A DNA stretch of 64,000 bases, taken from contig NZ_QUSW01000005.1 of assembly GCF_003852895.1 (NCBI RefSeq), positions 434,001-498,000 on the forward strand, given 5' to 3'. The notes beneath the pieces are model-generated. The model did no database searches and was not told where the DNA came from. It saw only the letters and a list, made by a program, of their open reading frames with translations. Shown here piece by piece: positions 1 through 8,881 of this stretch (position 1 is its first letter; every line of letters begins with the position of its first letter). This DNA comes from Rhizobacter terrae. Its GTDB lineage: Bacteria; Pseudomonadota; Gammaproteobacteria; Burkholderiales; Burkholderiaceae_C. The translations under genes were made by a program, and so were the position numbers.

Positions 1-1
1 C

Positions 2-517
2 ATCACCGACGAGGAGATCGTCGAACTCGTGGTGAAGGCCGCGCACGCGCTGTTCGACTCCAAGATCGAGCGCGTGGGCCTGGAGCAGTTCACGCCCTTC
101 ATGCGCATGATCCTGCTGCAGTCCATCGACTCGCACTGGCGTGAGCACCTGGCCGCGCTGGACTACCTGCGCCAGGGCATCCACCTGCGCGGCTATGCGC
201 AGAAGAACCCCAAGCAGGAATACAAGCGCGAGGCCTTCGAGCTGTTCAGCCAACTGCTGGACGTCATCAAGATGGACGTCACGCGCATCCTGCTGACGGT
301 GCGCATCCAGTCGCAGGAAGAGGTGGCCCAGGCCGCCGAGGCGATGGAGCAGAAGGCGGTCGAGATCAGCAATGTCACCTACACGCATCCGAACGAGGAT
401 GGCAGCGTGTCGGAGGAGGCATCGCTGGCGGATCAGGTGCCGAAGGTCGGCCGCAATGACCCTTGCCCCTGCGGCAGTGGCAAGAAGTACAAGGCCTGCC
501 ACGGCAGGCTGGTTTGA
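2..517 (+). CDS. secA: Protein translocase subunit SecA, C-terminal part (5' end outside window)
   Basis: SecA is the cytoplasmic ATPase motor that pushes unfolded preproteins through SecYEG. Only the last 171 residues are present; the reading frame is open from base 2 to the TGA at 515-517, so the gene is truncated by the window edge and not broken. The visible part carries the helical wing/scaffold segment with [20 protein letters not shown], typical of SecA, then an acidic low-complexity linker and the C-terminal zinc-binding tail [19 protein letters not shown], which binds SecB and phospholipid. The three cysteines plus the Cys-His end of the SEC-C motif are intact. A structured repeat starts 3 bases after the stop codon. 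Confidence 0.97.
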   Translation: MTDEEIVELVVKAAHALFDSKIERVGLEQFTPFMRMILLQSIDSHWREHLAALDYLRQGIHLRGYAQKNPKQEYKREAFELFSQLLDVIKMDVTRILLTVRIQSQEEVAQAAEAMEQKAVEISNVTYTHPNEDGSVSEEASLADQVPKVGRNDPCPCGSGKKYKACHGRLV

Positions 518-520
518 TGG

Positions 521-630
521 AGCCCCCCAGTCGCTGACGCTCCTGCCCCAGGGGCCACGCAGGGGCCCCTTCGTGGCCCTTGGGCGCCACCCTGCGGACC
601 GGCGAAGCCGGATCCGCGGGCGTGGCTTGA
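521..630 (+). repeat. Hairpin-rich intergenic repeat, copy R1
   Basis: This 110 bp element starts three bases after the secA stop codon. It contains several self-complementary stretches: AGGGGCC-N7-GGCCCCT (about 550-570), GTGGC-N9-GCCAC and CCGGC-GAA-GCCGG. Its reverse complement matches 4468-4575 with only about ten differences, including two single-base gaps. There is no coding content. It may act on the mRNA 3' end or as a Rho-independent-like structure, but there is no T-run. Confidence 0.85.
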
Positions 631-727
631 TGAGGAGGCTTGCTCGTGTCGAGGGCTCTGCATGAGACATGCATGAGTCACTCAGTGGTTCCTACAATGG
701 CGGCCTTCCTCACCGATCGAGCTCGCC

Positions 728-1957
728 ATGCCCGTCAACCTCAAAGCCCCTGACCCCAAGGACCTGCATCCCGTTCCCGGCGTGAAGCTGGGCATCGCCA
801 TGGCGGGGGTTCGCAAGGCCAACCGCCGTGACCTGACGGTGGTGACCATGGACGAGGGATCGCAAGTGGCCGGCGTGTTCACGCGCAACCGCTTCTGCGC
901 AGCGCCGGTGCAACTGTGCCGGCAGCATCTGGCGGCGGACTCGCATTCACGGGCGATCCTCATCAACACCGGCAATGCGAACGCCGGCACGGGCGATGAC
1001 GGCCTGTCGCGCGCGCTGTCCACCTGCATCGCGCTGGCGCGCAAGCTGGAGATCTCGCCGCAGCAGGTGCTGCCGTTTTCCACCGGCGTGATCATGGAGC
1101 AGCTGCCCAACGACCGCATCGAGGCCGGCCTGCCGGCGGCGCTGGCCGACCTGAAGGAAGACAACTGGGCGACCGCGGCCGAGGCGATCATGACCACCGA
1201 CACCTTGCCCAAGGCGGTGTCGCGGCAGGTGAAGATCGGCGGCAAGACGGTGACCATCACCGGCATCAGCAAGGGCGCGGGCATGATCCGCCCGAACATG
1301 GCGACGATGCTGGGTTTCGTCGCCACCGATGCGGTCATCGCGCCGGCGCTGATGAACCCGCTGGTGCATGAGGCGGCCGACCAGTCCTTCAACCGCATCA
1401 CCATCGATGGCGACACCTCGACCAACGACTCCTTCTTGCTGATTGCCACGGGCAAGGCCGGTCACGACCCGATCACGCGCCTGGACTCCGCCGACGGCGC
1501 CGCACTGCGCGATGCGCTCATCGAGGTGTCGCAGCAACTCGCCCAGGCCATCGTGCGCGACGGCGAAGGCGCGACCAAGTTCATCGCCGTGCGGATCGAA
1601 GGCGGCAAGTCCGAGCACGAGTGCAAGCAAGTGGCCTATGCCATTGCGCACTCGCCGCTGGTGAAGACAGCGTTCTTCGCCAGCGACCCCAACCTCGGCC
1701 GCATCCTGGCAGCGGTGGGCTACGCGGGCATCGAGGACCTGGACCAGACCGAGATCGACCTCTTCCTCGACGACGTGCACGTGGCGAAGAACGGCGGCCG
1801 CAATCCGACCTACCGCGAGGAAGACGGCGCCCGGGTGATGAAGCAAAGCGAGATCACCGTGCGGGTGGACCTGCACCGCGGCGAGGAGACCGCGACGGTC
1901 TGGACCTGCGACCTCAGTTACGACTACGTCAAGATCAACGCCGACTACAGAAGCTGA
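728..1957 (+). CDS. argJ: Bifunctional glutamate N-acetyltransferase / amino-acid N-acetyltransferase ArgJ
   Basis: ArgJ moves the acetyl group from N-acetylornithine to glutamate, closing the cyclic arginine pathway; bifunctional forms also acetylate glutamate from acetyl-CoA. The 409-residue length is normal. The autoproteolysis site is present as [16 protein letters not shown], with the nucleophilic Thr at about residue 193, so the precursor should cleave into alpha and beta chains. The C-terminal region holds the conserved [16 protein letters not shown]. The gene stands alone here: secA is upstream, and a 424 bp gap without a recognised gene follows. In many Burkholderiales argJ lies beside secA, so the context is ordinary. 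Confidence 0.97.
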   Translation: MPVNLKAPDPKDLHPVPGVKLGIAMAGVRKANRRDLTVVTMDEGSQVAGVFTRNRFCAAPVQLCRQHLAADSHSRAILINTGNANAGTGDDGLSRALSTCIALARKLEISPQQVLPFSTGVIMEQLPNDRIEAGLPAALADLKEDNWATAAEAIMTTDTLPKAVSRQVKIGGKTVTITGISKGAGMIRPNMATMLGFVATDAVIAPALMNPLVHEAADQSFNRITIDGDTSTNDSFLLIATGKAGHDPITRLDSADGAALRDALIEVSQQLAQAIVRDGEGATKFIAVRIEGGKSEHECKQVAYAIAHSPLVKTAFFASDPNLGRILAAVGYAGIEDLDQTEIDLFLDDVHVAKNGGRNPTYREEDGARVMKQSEITVRVDLHRGEETATVWTCDLSYDYVKINADYRS

Positions 1958-2381
1958 TCCCCGGCTGTCCATCCTACGAATTGCGGGCACGGCAGTCGCC
2001 TTTCCCTTGCCGTCGCCCGCGGCCTGCTGCTAGCATGGCTGCTCTTCCCCACTGCGACCACCCGATGAACTCCACCGCCCATCACTGCTGCACTCAGGCC
2101 ATCGCTGCCTGCGGCGCCGTGCGTGGCATGGCGTGGTCGATTTGCCCCCGATCCTCGGGTCGTGCAGGCAATCCGCGTCGAGCATGTGTCGGCGCCGCAG
2201 CGAACGTAGCGTTCGCAGCACGCATCTAGTCCTCCCAGCGTTTCGCTTCCTACCGAAGTTCCGCTGAGAGTCCAGCGGAAGAGTCGGTCCATTCGTCCTT
2301 CCTCCCGCTGCCAGAGGGTCCACCGACCCGCCAAGGACGCCCACCGGCGTTCGCAACGAGAAGTCGAAGAGGAGCACGAGA
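1958..2381. other. Gap with no recognisable gene
   Basis: These 424 bp between argJ and the MFS gene show no open frame with protein-like composition on either strand. A perfect palindrome, GCGAACG-TAG-CGTTCGC, lies at 2200-2216 but has no following T-run. The stretch just before 2382 contains a GAGGAG ribosome-binding sequence for the transporter gene. Nothing else is supportable. Confidence 0.6.
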
Positions 2382-3815
2382 ATGAGCAACTGGCTCGAAA
2401 GCTGTCGAAGAGCCTGGACACGGTCGACGAGGGGCCTGCGGCTCGCGCCCGATGACCTGCTGCGCGACGCCACCTACCGGCGCTTGTGGACATCCATCCT
2501 CATCAGTTCCTTCGGCGGCCAGGTCACCATGCTGGCCCTGCCGCTCACCGCCGCCGTGCTGCTGCACGCCTCGCCTACCCAGATGGGCCTGCTCACGGCG
2601 ATGGAAATCGTTCCCTTCGTGCTGTTCTCGCTCCCCTCGGGCGTCTGGCTGGACCGCGTGCGCAAGCTGCCGGTCTACGTGCTGGGCGAGACCTCGCTGG
2701 CCTTCATCGTGGCCAGCGTGCCCTTCGCCTGGTGGATGGGCTGGCTGTCCATGCCCTGGATGTACGTCGTGGGCTTCATCATCGGCACGGTCTACACCAC
2801 CGCCGGCACGGCGGCGCAGATCGTGCTCACACAGGTGGTGGCGCGCGAACGGCTGGTGGAGGCCCATGCGAAAAACGCGCTGGCCACCTCGGGGGCGGAA
2901 GTGGCCGGACCGGGCCTGGCGGGTGCGCTCATCAAGGTCGTGGGGGCGCCGCTGGCCCTGCTGGTGGATGCAGGGTTGCTGATCATCTCGGCCACCATCC
3001 TGCGTGGCATCGCGATCCACGAGGAGCGAAAGGTGGCCGCCCAGGCGCATTTCTGGCGCGATCTGCGCGCCGGCGTGAACTTCGTGCGGCGGCAGCGCCT
3101 GCTGGTGTCGCTGGCGTCGGTCGTGGGCATCTGGCAGATGTGCCACCACGCCGCGATCGTGGTGCAGATCCTCTTCGCCACGCGCACGCTCGGACTGTCG
3201 GAACAGGCCGTGGGCCTGAGCTACATGGGCATGGGGCTGGGCACGATCGTGGCGAGCGTGCTGGGCAACCGCATCAGCCGCAAGCTGGGGCCCGGGCCCT
3301 GCCTGGTGATCGGCTTCGCGGTGTGCGCCGCAGGCTGGCTGCTGCTGGCCGTGGCGCCGGCCAATGCCTACGGCGTGGCGGCCTTCGCAGCGATGCTGCT
3401 GTGCTTCAGCGCCGGTGCGGTGCTCATCTTCATCAACTTCCTGGCGCTGCGCCAGGCGGTCACGCCCGAGCCGCTGCTGGGGCGGATGACCAGCACCATG
3501 CGCTGGCTCATCCTCATCCCCGCCGGGCCGGGTGCCTTGCTGGGTGGCTGGCTGGGGGAGCACATCGGGCTGCGCGCGGCGCTGGGGTTTGCTGGCGGCA
3601 CGGCGGCGCTGCTGGCCATCGTGGCCTGGCATCACCCGGTGATCCGCGGCGTGAAAGTGCTGCCCAAGCCCGAGAGTGCCGATGAATGGATCGGTGCCGA
3701 GGCCGAGGTGCGCCCGATGACAACGATGGATGCCGACGAGCCGCCGGAGGTGCCCGTTCGTCCTGCGGTGCCTGCCGTCGAGGTGATTCCCGAGGCGCCG
3801 GCGCGCGTGGCCTGA
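2382..3815 (+). CDS. Major facilitator superfamily exporter (MFS_3/EntS-like)
   Basis: This is a predicted inner-membrane secondary transporter of 477 residues. The first ~30 residues are cytoplasmic; hydrophobic segments then follow, consistent with about twelve helices between residues 40 and 430. The MFS loop 2-3 signature appears as GVWLDRVRKLPVY, with the second half-repeat at GNRISRKLGP. The length and the early ATYRRLWTSILISSFGGQ are like the enterobactin-exporter (EntS)/MFS_3 group, which exports siderophores or drugs. The C-terminal ~50 residues are hydrophilic and proline-rich. The start was chosen for the GAGGAG about 10 bases upstream. A GNAT gene follows after 34 bp and may be co-transcribed. 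The substrate cannot be told. Confidence 0.85.
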   Translation: MSNWLESCRRAWTRSTRGLRLAPDDLLRDATYRRLWTSILISSFGGQVTMLALPLTAAVLLHASPTQMGLLTAMEIVPFVLFSLPSGVWLDRVRKLPVYVLGETSLAFIVASVPFAWWMGWLSMPWMYVVGFIIGTVYTTAGTAAQIVLTQVVARERLVEAHAKNALATSGAEVAGPGLAGALIKVVGAPLALLVDAGLLIISATILRGIAIHEERKVAAQAHFWRDLRAGVNFVRRQRLLVSLASVVGIWQMCHHAAIVVQILFATRTLGLSEQAVGLSYMGMGLGTIVASVLGNRISRKLGPGPCLVIGFAVCAAGWLLLAVAPANAYGVAAFAAMLLCFSAGAVLIFINFLALRQAVTPEPLLGRMTSTMRWLILIPAGPGALLGGWLGEHIGLRAALGFAGGTAALLAIVAWHHPVIRGVKVLPKPESADEWIGAEAEVRPMTTMDADEPPEVPVRPAVPAVEVIPEAPARVA

Positions 3816-3849
3816 CCGAAGATCGAAGAACGAAGGAGGACTGTGATCC

Positions 3850-4437
3850 ATGGACCCGCTGTTGATCGAGGTGCCGGAGGAAATCCACACCGAACGCTTC
3901 ATCCTGCGCAGCCCGCGCAAGGGCGACGGCCCCAAGCTGAACACTGCGATTTGCGACAGCATCGAGGAGCTCAAGGTCTGGATGCCCTGGGCGCAGAAGG
4001 CGCCGACACTGGACGAGTCTGAGTCCTACTGCCGCCGCATGGTCTCGTCCTGGGCCTTGCGCCAGGACCTGCCCATGTTCATCTTCGAGCGCATGAACAC
4101 CGGCGAGGAAGGCGAGGTGCTGGGGGCAACCGGCCTGCACCGGATCAACTGGGAGGTGCGCAGCTTCGAGATCGGCTACTGGCGGCGCACCGGCCGGGGC
4201 GGGCGAGGGGTGATCACCGAGTCCATCCGCGGCCTGGCGGGCATGGCCTTCACGGCCTTGCAGGCGCGAAGGGTGGAGGTGCGCATGGATGAGAACAACC
4301 GGTCCAGCCGGCGGGTGGCCGAGCGCGCGGGGTTCACGTTCGAAGGCTTGCTTCGATGCGACTCGCTCACGACCTCAGGTGATGTGCGGCACACGCGGGT
4401 GTACTCGCGGGTGCGAGGGATCGAAGAGCCGGCGTGA
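3850..4437 (+). CDS. GNAT family N-acetyltransferase (RimJ/RimL type)
   Basis: This 195-residue protein has the acetyltransferase_3 layout: an N-terminal TERFILRSPRKGDGPKLN start, a central beta strand LGATGLHRINWEV followed by FEIGYW, and the helix-strand segment ARRVEVRMDENNRSSRRVAERAGF that forms the acetyl-CoA pocket and the C-terminal fold. Proteins of this type acetylate N-terminal or side-chain amines of ribosomal proteins, other proteins or small molecules. The acetyl-CoA loop RTGRGGRGVITESI fits the family's Q/RxxGxG/A motif. An AGGAGG-like ribosome-binding site is at 3834-3839. It lies 34 bp after the MFS gene on the same strand. The natural substrate is unknown. Confidence 0.85.
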   Translation: MDPLLIEVPEEIHTERFILRSPRKGDGPKLNTAICDSIEELKVWMPWAQKAPTLDESESYCRRMVSSWALRQDLPMFIFERMNTGEEGEVLGATGLHRINWEVRSFEIGYWRRTGRGGRGVITESIRGLAGMAFTALQARRVEVRMDENNRSSRRVAERAGFTFEGLLRCDSLTTSGDVRHTRVYSRVRGIEEPA

Positions 4438-4467
4438 TGCCGCAGAGTTGTCGAGCGGAGCAAGGGA

Positions 4468-4575
4468 TCAAGCAACGCCCGCGGAGCCGGCTTCGCCGGT
4501 CCGCTGGGTGGCGCCCAAGGGCCACAAAGGGGCCACTTCGTGGCCCAGGGGCAGGAGCGCAGCGACTGGGGGGCT
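4468..4575 (-). repeat. Hairpin-rich intergenic repeat, copy R2 (inverted relative to R1)
   Basis: This 108 bp sequence is about 90% identical by eye to the reverse complement of 521-630. Read on the minus strand, it begins directly at the stop codon of the PEP-CTERM gene ending at 4575, just as R1 begins directly after secA. It keeps the CCGGC-TTC-GCCGG-type hairpin and the paired GGGCC/GGCCC stretches. It fills the convergent gap between the GNAT gene and the PEP-CTERM gene. Confidence 0.85.
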
Positions 4576-5171
4576 CAGACCCTACGACGGCGGGCCAGGA
4601 AGAAGACGGCACCAAGACCGGCCAGCATCAAGGCATAGGTCTGGGGCTCCGGCACGGCCGTGGTCACCGACACCGCATCCAGCGAGCCACCGTAGGAGTC
4701 GCTCACGCCGGCGGCGTTGAAGGTCAGGCGCGAGGTGCTGCCGGCGCCGCCGACCACGTCCACGCTGTAGACCGCCCAGTTGTGGACGCCGGTGCTGTTG
4801 GAGCCAGCCACGGCTTCCACCAGCGAGCCGTTCCAGTAGACGTTGATGTCGTTGGTGTTGCCGGTGTAGGGGCGGGCGGAGTAGGCGAAGCTCAGGGTGT
4901 AGTGGGCGCCGGCGGTGGTGGCCACGTCCTGGTACATGCCGCTGTTGGAATAGGTGTCAAGTTCGACGAAGTTCGAGCCATCGAAGGCGGCACCGGCCAC
5001 GTTGTTGCGCAACTCGATGTTGGGCGTGCCCGTCCAGCCGGTGAGGCTCGGGTAGATGTTCCAGCTGCCAGCGCCCTGGGCGTTGGCTTCGAAGCTGCCG
5101 TTGGTCACCAGGTTGGACGCCGAGGCGAGCACAGGGGCGGCGAGCAGGGCGGCGGTGAGGAGCTTGCGCAT
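4575..5171 (-). CDS. PEP-CTERM sorting domain-containing secreted protein
   Basis: This 198-residue secreted protein begins with a signal peptide (RKLLTAALLAAPVLASAS). A compact beta-rich domain follows, with NLVTNGSFEANAQG near the start, as in carbohydrate-binding-like PEP-CTERM proteins (DUF642-like). The tail VPEPQTYALMLAGLGAVFF then RRRR is the full PEP-CTERM signal: Pro-Glu-Pro motif, transmembrane segment and basic end. In species with exosortase (EpsH/XrtA) such proteins are sorted, processed and linked to exopolysaccharide production. No exosortase gene is in the window. The gene is monocistronic, convergent with the GNAT gene, and repeat R2 abuts its stop codon. Confidence 0.88.
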   Translation of the reverse strand: MRKLLTAALLAAPVLASASNLVTNGSFEANAQGAGSWNIYPSLTGWTGTPNIELRNNVAGAAFDGSNFVELDTYSNSGMYQDVATTAGAHYTLSFAYSARPYTGNTNDINVYWNGSLVEAVAGSNSTGVHNWAVYSVDVVGGAGSTSRLTFNAAGVSDSYGGSLDAVSVTTAVPEPQTYALMLAGLGAVFFLARRRRV

Positions 5172-5269
5172 GGTGGGGGTCCCGTAATTGCGAGTTTTTG
5201 TATCCGGGCGCGACTGTCGCCGATCCTCGCCACCATGCCTTCCCCCTGCTCAGGGGGCTGGGCGATGTT

Positions 5270-6022
5270 TCAGTCGAAAACCGAGAAATCCTGCGCAGAA
5301 AACCGGTCGACGGCGTCGGTGATGATGCCGTCGATGCCACAGTCCTTGAGCCACCGGGCGGTGGCCGGGTCGTTCACCGTGTAGCAAAGCGCCTTCAGGC
5401 CGGCCTCGTGGATGCGGCCGATGACCTGGGCGTCCAGCACGCCGTAATTGGCCACGATGGCCACGCAGCCCAGGCCATGGGCTTCTTCCAGCCAGCCGGT
5501 GCGCAGCGAGTCCAGCAGCAGGGCGCGCGGCAGCGAGGGCTCGGCATCGCGCGCCGCTGCCAGGGCGGTGGGCTGGAACGAACTCAGCAGCGGCTTCACC
5601 GCGGCGCCTTGCCACAGGCGCGCGGCTTCCTGTGCCGTGACCTGCCCGGTGCGGGGTTCGTCGCCTGGTGTGGGCTTGATCTCGATGTTCAGTGCGAAGC
5701 CGTTGCGCAGGCAGTACGCAGCGATGGCATCCAGGCTGGGCAGCATCTCGCCGGCCCAGTGCCGGCCGTGCCAGGCGCCGGCGTCGATGCGCGACAGCTC
5801 GGCCCAGTTCCGGTCGGACGCGACCCCGCGCTGCGGTGTGGTCCGCTGCAGCGTGGCGTCGTGCAGCAGGAAGGGCACGCCGTCGGCGCTCAGCTTCACG
5901 TCGCATTCGAAGGCGCGGTAGCCGTGCGAGGCACCGACGCGGAAGGCGGCCAGGGTGTTCTCCGGCGCCAGCTTGCCGGCGCCGCGGTGGGCGATCCAGA
6001 AGGGGTAGGGCCAGTGGGTCAT
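5270..6022 (-). CDS. ugpQ: Glycerophosphodiester phosphodiesterase UgpQ
   Basis: It hydrolyses glycerophosphodiesters to sn-glycerol-3-phosphate plus an alcohol in the cytoplasm, completing the ugp pathway. The GDPD barrel starts with AHRGAGKLAPENTLAAF, which carries the catalytic His-Arg and the metal-binding Glu; FECDVKLSADG and FLLHDATLQRTT carry the metal-binding Glu/Asp and the second catalytic His. The start at 6022 (MTHWPYP) gives 250 residues and an 11 bp gap to ugpC; a longer open frame upstream would run into ugpC and is not needed. It is the last gene of the ugpB-A-E-C-Q operon. Confidence 0.93.
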   Translation of the reverse strand: MTHWPYPFWIAHRGAGKLAPENTLAAFRVGASHGYRAFECDVKLSADGVPFLLHDATLQRTTPQRGVASDRNWAELSRIDAGAWHGRHWAGEMLPSLDAIAAYCLRNGFALNIEIKPTPGDEPRTGQVTAQEAARLWQGAAVKPLLSSFQPTALAAARDAEPSLPRALLLDSLRTGWLEEAHGLGCVAIVANYGVLDAQVIGRIHEAGLKALCYTVNDPATARWLKDCGIDGIITDAVDRFSAQDFSVFD

Positions 6023-6032
6023 GGCGTCAGCC

Positions 6033-7100
6033 TCACACGCGTTGCAGCGAGGTCGCGTCAAACCAGTGCAGGTGGCCGGCATCCGAGTGCAGCGTGAGCA
6101 TGTCGCCCACCCGAGGCGGGGCCAGTGTGCCGTCGACGCGCGCGGTGAACAGCGAATCGCCGATGCGCCCGTAGATCAGCCGCTCGGCGCCGAGCATTTC
6201 GATCATTTCCACCTTGAAGGGCCAGCCCTCGCCGCCGGCAGGACGCACCTCGGCATGCTCGGGCCGCAGGCCGAGGATGAGATCGCCATCGCGTGGCGCA
6301 CGCCCCGGCAGCGAGAGCATCTGCCCGCCGCTGGTGAAGGTGCCGCCCGCTGCCTGCCCGTGCAGCAGGTTCATCGGCGGCGAGCCGATGAAGCCGGCGA
6401 CAAAGGTGGTGGCGGGGTGCAGGTACACCTCTTCCGGCGAGCCGATCTGCTCCATGCGGCCGGCGTTCATCACGATCATGCGCTGGGCCAGCGTCATCGC
6501 CTCCACCTGGTCGTGCGTGACGAACAGCGAGGTCACGCCCAGTTCGCGATGCAGCTTCTGAATTTCCAGCCGCGTCTGCGCCCGCAGCTTCGCGTCGAGG
6601 TTGGACAGCGGCTCGTCGAAGAGGAACACCTGCGGTTGCCTCACGATGGCGCGGCCCATGGCGACCCGCTGGCGCTGGCCGCCCGAGAGCTCGCGCGGCT
6701 TGCGCAGCAGCAGCGCACCCAGCTCCAGGATCTTCGCGGCCTTTTCCACCCGGGTCTTGATCTCGGCCGGCGGCACCTTGGCGATCTTCAGGCCGTAGGC
6801 CATGTTCTCGAAGACCGTCATGTGAGGGTAGAGCGCGTAGTTCTGGAACACCATGGCGATGTCGCGCTCTGACGGCTCGACGTCGTTCACCACGCGGCCG
6901 GCGATGGAAATCTCGCCGCCTGAAATCTCTTCCAGCCCGGCGACCATGCGCAAGAGCGTGGACTTGCCGCAGCCCGAGGGCCCGACGATGACGATGAACT
7001 CGCCGTCGGTGATCTCGGCGTTCACGCCGTGGATCACCTGGTTGGCCGACGCGCCCTTGCCATAGCGCTTGACGACGTTGCGGATCGAAATGGCACCCAT
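6033..7100 (-). CDS. ugpC: sn-glycerol-3-phosphate ABC transporter, ATP-binding protein UgpC
   Basis: This is the ATPase subunit (355 residues) of the glycerol-3-phosphate/glycerophosphocholine importer. Walker A is GPSGCGKST at residues 40-48; the signature motif is [15 protein letters not shown], Walker B is [14 protein letters not shown], and the H-loop is [10 protein letters not shown]. The C-terminal TOBE/MalK-like regulatory domain begins near residue 240. It lies 12 bp after ugpE on the same strand. In E. coli UgpC is closely related to MalK; here the permease and binding-protein neighbours support the Ugp assignment. Confidence 0.95.
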   Translation of the reverse strand: MGAISIRNVVKRYGKGASANQVIHGVNAEITDGEFIVIVGPSGCGKSTLLRMVAGLEEISGGEISIAGRVVNDVEPSERDIAMVFQNYALYPHMTVFENMAYGLKIAKVPPAEIKTRVEKAAKILELGALLLRKPRELSGGQRQRVAMGRAIVRQPQVFLFDEPLSNLDAKLRAQTRLEIQKLHRELGVTSLFVTHDQVEAMTLAQRMIVMNAGRMEQIGSPEEVYLHPATTFVAGFIGSPPMNLLHGQAAGGTFTSGGQMLSLPGRAPRDGDLILGLRPEHAEVRPAGGEGWPFKVEMIEMLGAERLIYGRIGDSLFTARVDGTLAPPRVGDMLTLHSDAGHLHWFDATSLQRV

Positions 7101-7112
7101 GGTGTTGTCTTT

Positions 7113-7994
7113 CTATTTCTCGGTGTCGACCAGGCCCTTGACGAACCACTTCTGCATCAGCATCACCACGACGGCCGGCGGCAGCATCGCCAGGATGGTG
7201 GTGGCCATCACCACGTTCCACTCGGTGTAGGCCTCGCCGGAGATGAGCCGCTTGATGCCCATCACCACCGGGTACATGGACTCGTCGGTGCTGACCAGGA
7301 GCGGCCACAGGTACTGGTTCCAGCCGTAGATGAACTGGATGACGAACAGCGCCGCGATGGAGGTCTTGCTCAAGGGGAGCAGCACGTCCTTCAGGAAGCG
7401 CAGCGGCCCGGCGCCGTCGATGCGCGCGGCCTCGGCGAGTTCGTCGGGCACGGTGAGGAAGAACTGCCGGAAGAGGAAGGTGGCCGTGGCCGAGGCGATG
7501 AGCGGGATGGTCAGGCCCGCATAGCTGTTGAGCATGTGCAGGTCCGACACCACGGCGTAGGTGGGCCCGATGCGCACTTCCACCGGCAGCATCAGCGTGA
7601 TGAAGATGGTCCAGAACACCAGGTTGCGGAAGGGAAAACGGAAGTAGACGAGGGCGAACGCCGACAGCAGCGAGATGGCGATCTTGCCGATGGCGATGAT
7701 CAGCGCGCTCACCAGGCTGATCCACATCATCGGCGCGCTGGGCGGGATGCGGCTGCCGTAGCTGGAGTCACCGCCGAACAGGGCGAGGCGATACGTCTCC
7801 ACCAGGTGCGTGCCCGGAACGAGCGACAGCGGCCGGCTGGAGGCCACTTCCGCCGCGGTGTGCGTGGAAGCGACGAAGGCCAGGTAGATCGGAAAGGCGA
7901 CGATGAGCACGCCCAGGATCGACACCACATGGGCGAGGATGCCCAGGGTCGGACGGCGCTCGACCATGCCTTGGGGGTCTTGTCCGAAGGCCAT
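7113..7994 (-). CDS. ugpE: sn-glycerol-3-phosphate ABC transporter permease UgpE
   Basis: This inner-membrane permease (293 residues) pairs with UgpA. It has about six hydrophobic segments and the cytoplasmic EAA loop ELAEAARIDGAGPLRFLKDVLLP that contacts UgpC. The start at 7994 (MAFGQDPQG) is two bases downstream of the ugpA stop (7997-7999); the open frame extends far upstream but only as the antisense-frame shadow of ugpA. An unusual feature is a longer N-terminus, and a GDSSYGSRIPPSAPM periplasmic loop, compared with the 281-residue E. coli protein. Confidence 0.94.
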   Translation of the reverse strand: MAFGQDPQGMVERRPTLGILAHVVSILGVLIVAFPIYLAFVASTHTAAEVASSRPLSLVPGTHLVETYRLALFGGDSSYGSRIPPSAPMMWISLVSALIIAIGKIAISLLSAFALVYFRFPFRNLVFWTIFITLMLPVEVRIGPTYAVVSDLHMLNSYAGLTIPLIASATATFLFRQFFLTVPDELAEAARIDGAGPLRFLKDVLLPLSKTSIAALFVIQFIYGWNQYLWPLLVSTDESMYPVVMGIKRLISGEAYTEWNVVMATTILAMLPPAVVVMLMQKWFVKGLVDTEK

Positions 7995-7996
7995 GA

Positions 7997-8881
7997 TCAG
8001 TAGTTCACTTTCTTCTCGACGTAGCGGAACTGCACGACCGTCAGGGCGATGACCACCAGCATCAGCACCGCCGACTGCGCGGCCGAGCCGCCCATGTCCA
8101 GCGCCTTGAAGCCGTCGTAGTAGACCTTGTAGACCAGCGTGGCTGTCGACTTGCCCGGCCCGCCGTGCGTGGTCGCGTCCACCACCGCGAAGGTGTCGAA
8201 GAACGCGTAGACCATGTTGATCACGAGCAGGAAGAAGGCCGTGGGCGACAGCAGCGGGAACTGGATGGTCCAGAAGCGCCGCCACGGCCGCGCGCCGTCG
8301 ATGGCGGCCGCCTCGATCAGCGAGCGTGGGATCGACTGCAAGCCGGCCAGGAAGAACAGGAAGTTGTAGGAGATCTGCTTCCAGATGGCCGCCATGACGA
8401 TCAGCGCCATCGCGTGGTCTGCGTTGAGAAGATGGTCCCAGGTGAAGCCCAGGCTTTGCAGCGCGTGCGACACCACGCCCATGGGCGGCGAGAACATGAA
8501 GATCCACAGCACGCCCGCCACGGCCGGTGCCACGGCATAGGGCCAGATCAGCAGGGTGCGGTAGAGCAGTGCGCCGCGCGTCACCCGGTCGGCGAACACC
8601 GCCAGCAGCAGTGCCAGGCCGATGCCCAGCACTGCCACCATCAAGGCGAAGAAGGCAGTGGTCTGGAACGAAGCGAGGTAGCTCGGGTCAGCCAGCAACC
8701 GGCGAAAATTCTCCAGCCCGACGAACTCGGTCGAGGTGCCGAAGGCATCTTGCTGGATCAGGCTCTGGTACAGCGTCTGGCCTGCCGGCCAGAAGAAGAA
8801 CACGAGCACGATGGCCATCTGGGGTGCGATGAGCACCCAGGGCAGCCAGGCCGACTTGAAGCGGACTCGCTTTTCCATCAA
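7997..8881 (-). CDS. ugpA: sn-glycerol-3-phosphate ABC transporter permease UgpA
   Basis: This is the first permease subunit (294 residues). The N-terminal [24 protein letters not shown] is the first membrane helix, typical of the MalF/UgpA family, and the EAA loop is [23 protein letters not shown]. It overlaps ugpB by four bases (ATGA), indicating translational coupling, and the ugpE start follows two bases after its stop. It forms the membrane channel with UgpE and receives substrate from UgpB. Confidence 0.95.
   Translation of the reverse strand: MMEKRVRFKSAWLPWVLIAPQMAIVLVFFFWPAGQTLYQSLIQQDAFGTSTEFVGLENFRRLLADPSYLASFQTTAFFALMVAVLGIGLALLLAVFADRVTRGALLYRTLLIWPYAVAPAVAGVLWIFMFSPPMGVVSHALQSLGFTWDHLLNADHAMALIVMAAIWKQISYNFLFFLAGLQSIPRSLIEAAAIDGARPWRRFWTIQFPLLSPTAFFLLVINMVYAFFDTFAVVDATTHGGPGKSTATLVYKVYYDGFKALDMGGSAAQSAVLMLVVIALTVVQFRYVEKKVNY

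Noticed and set aside
947-1990. 347-codon open frame on the minus strand opposite argJ
   Set aside because: It is a GC-rich shadow of argJ with Arg/His/Gly-rich composition and no known motif.
2200-2216. Palindrome GCGAACG-TAG-CGTTCGC in the argJ/MFS gap
   Set aside because: The stem is short, lies far from any stop or start codon and has no T-run; no role can be supported.
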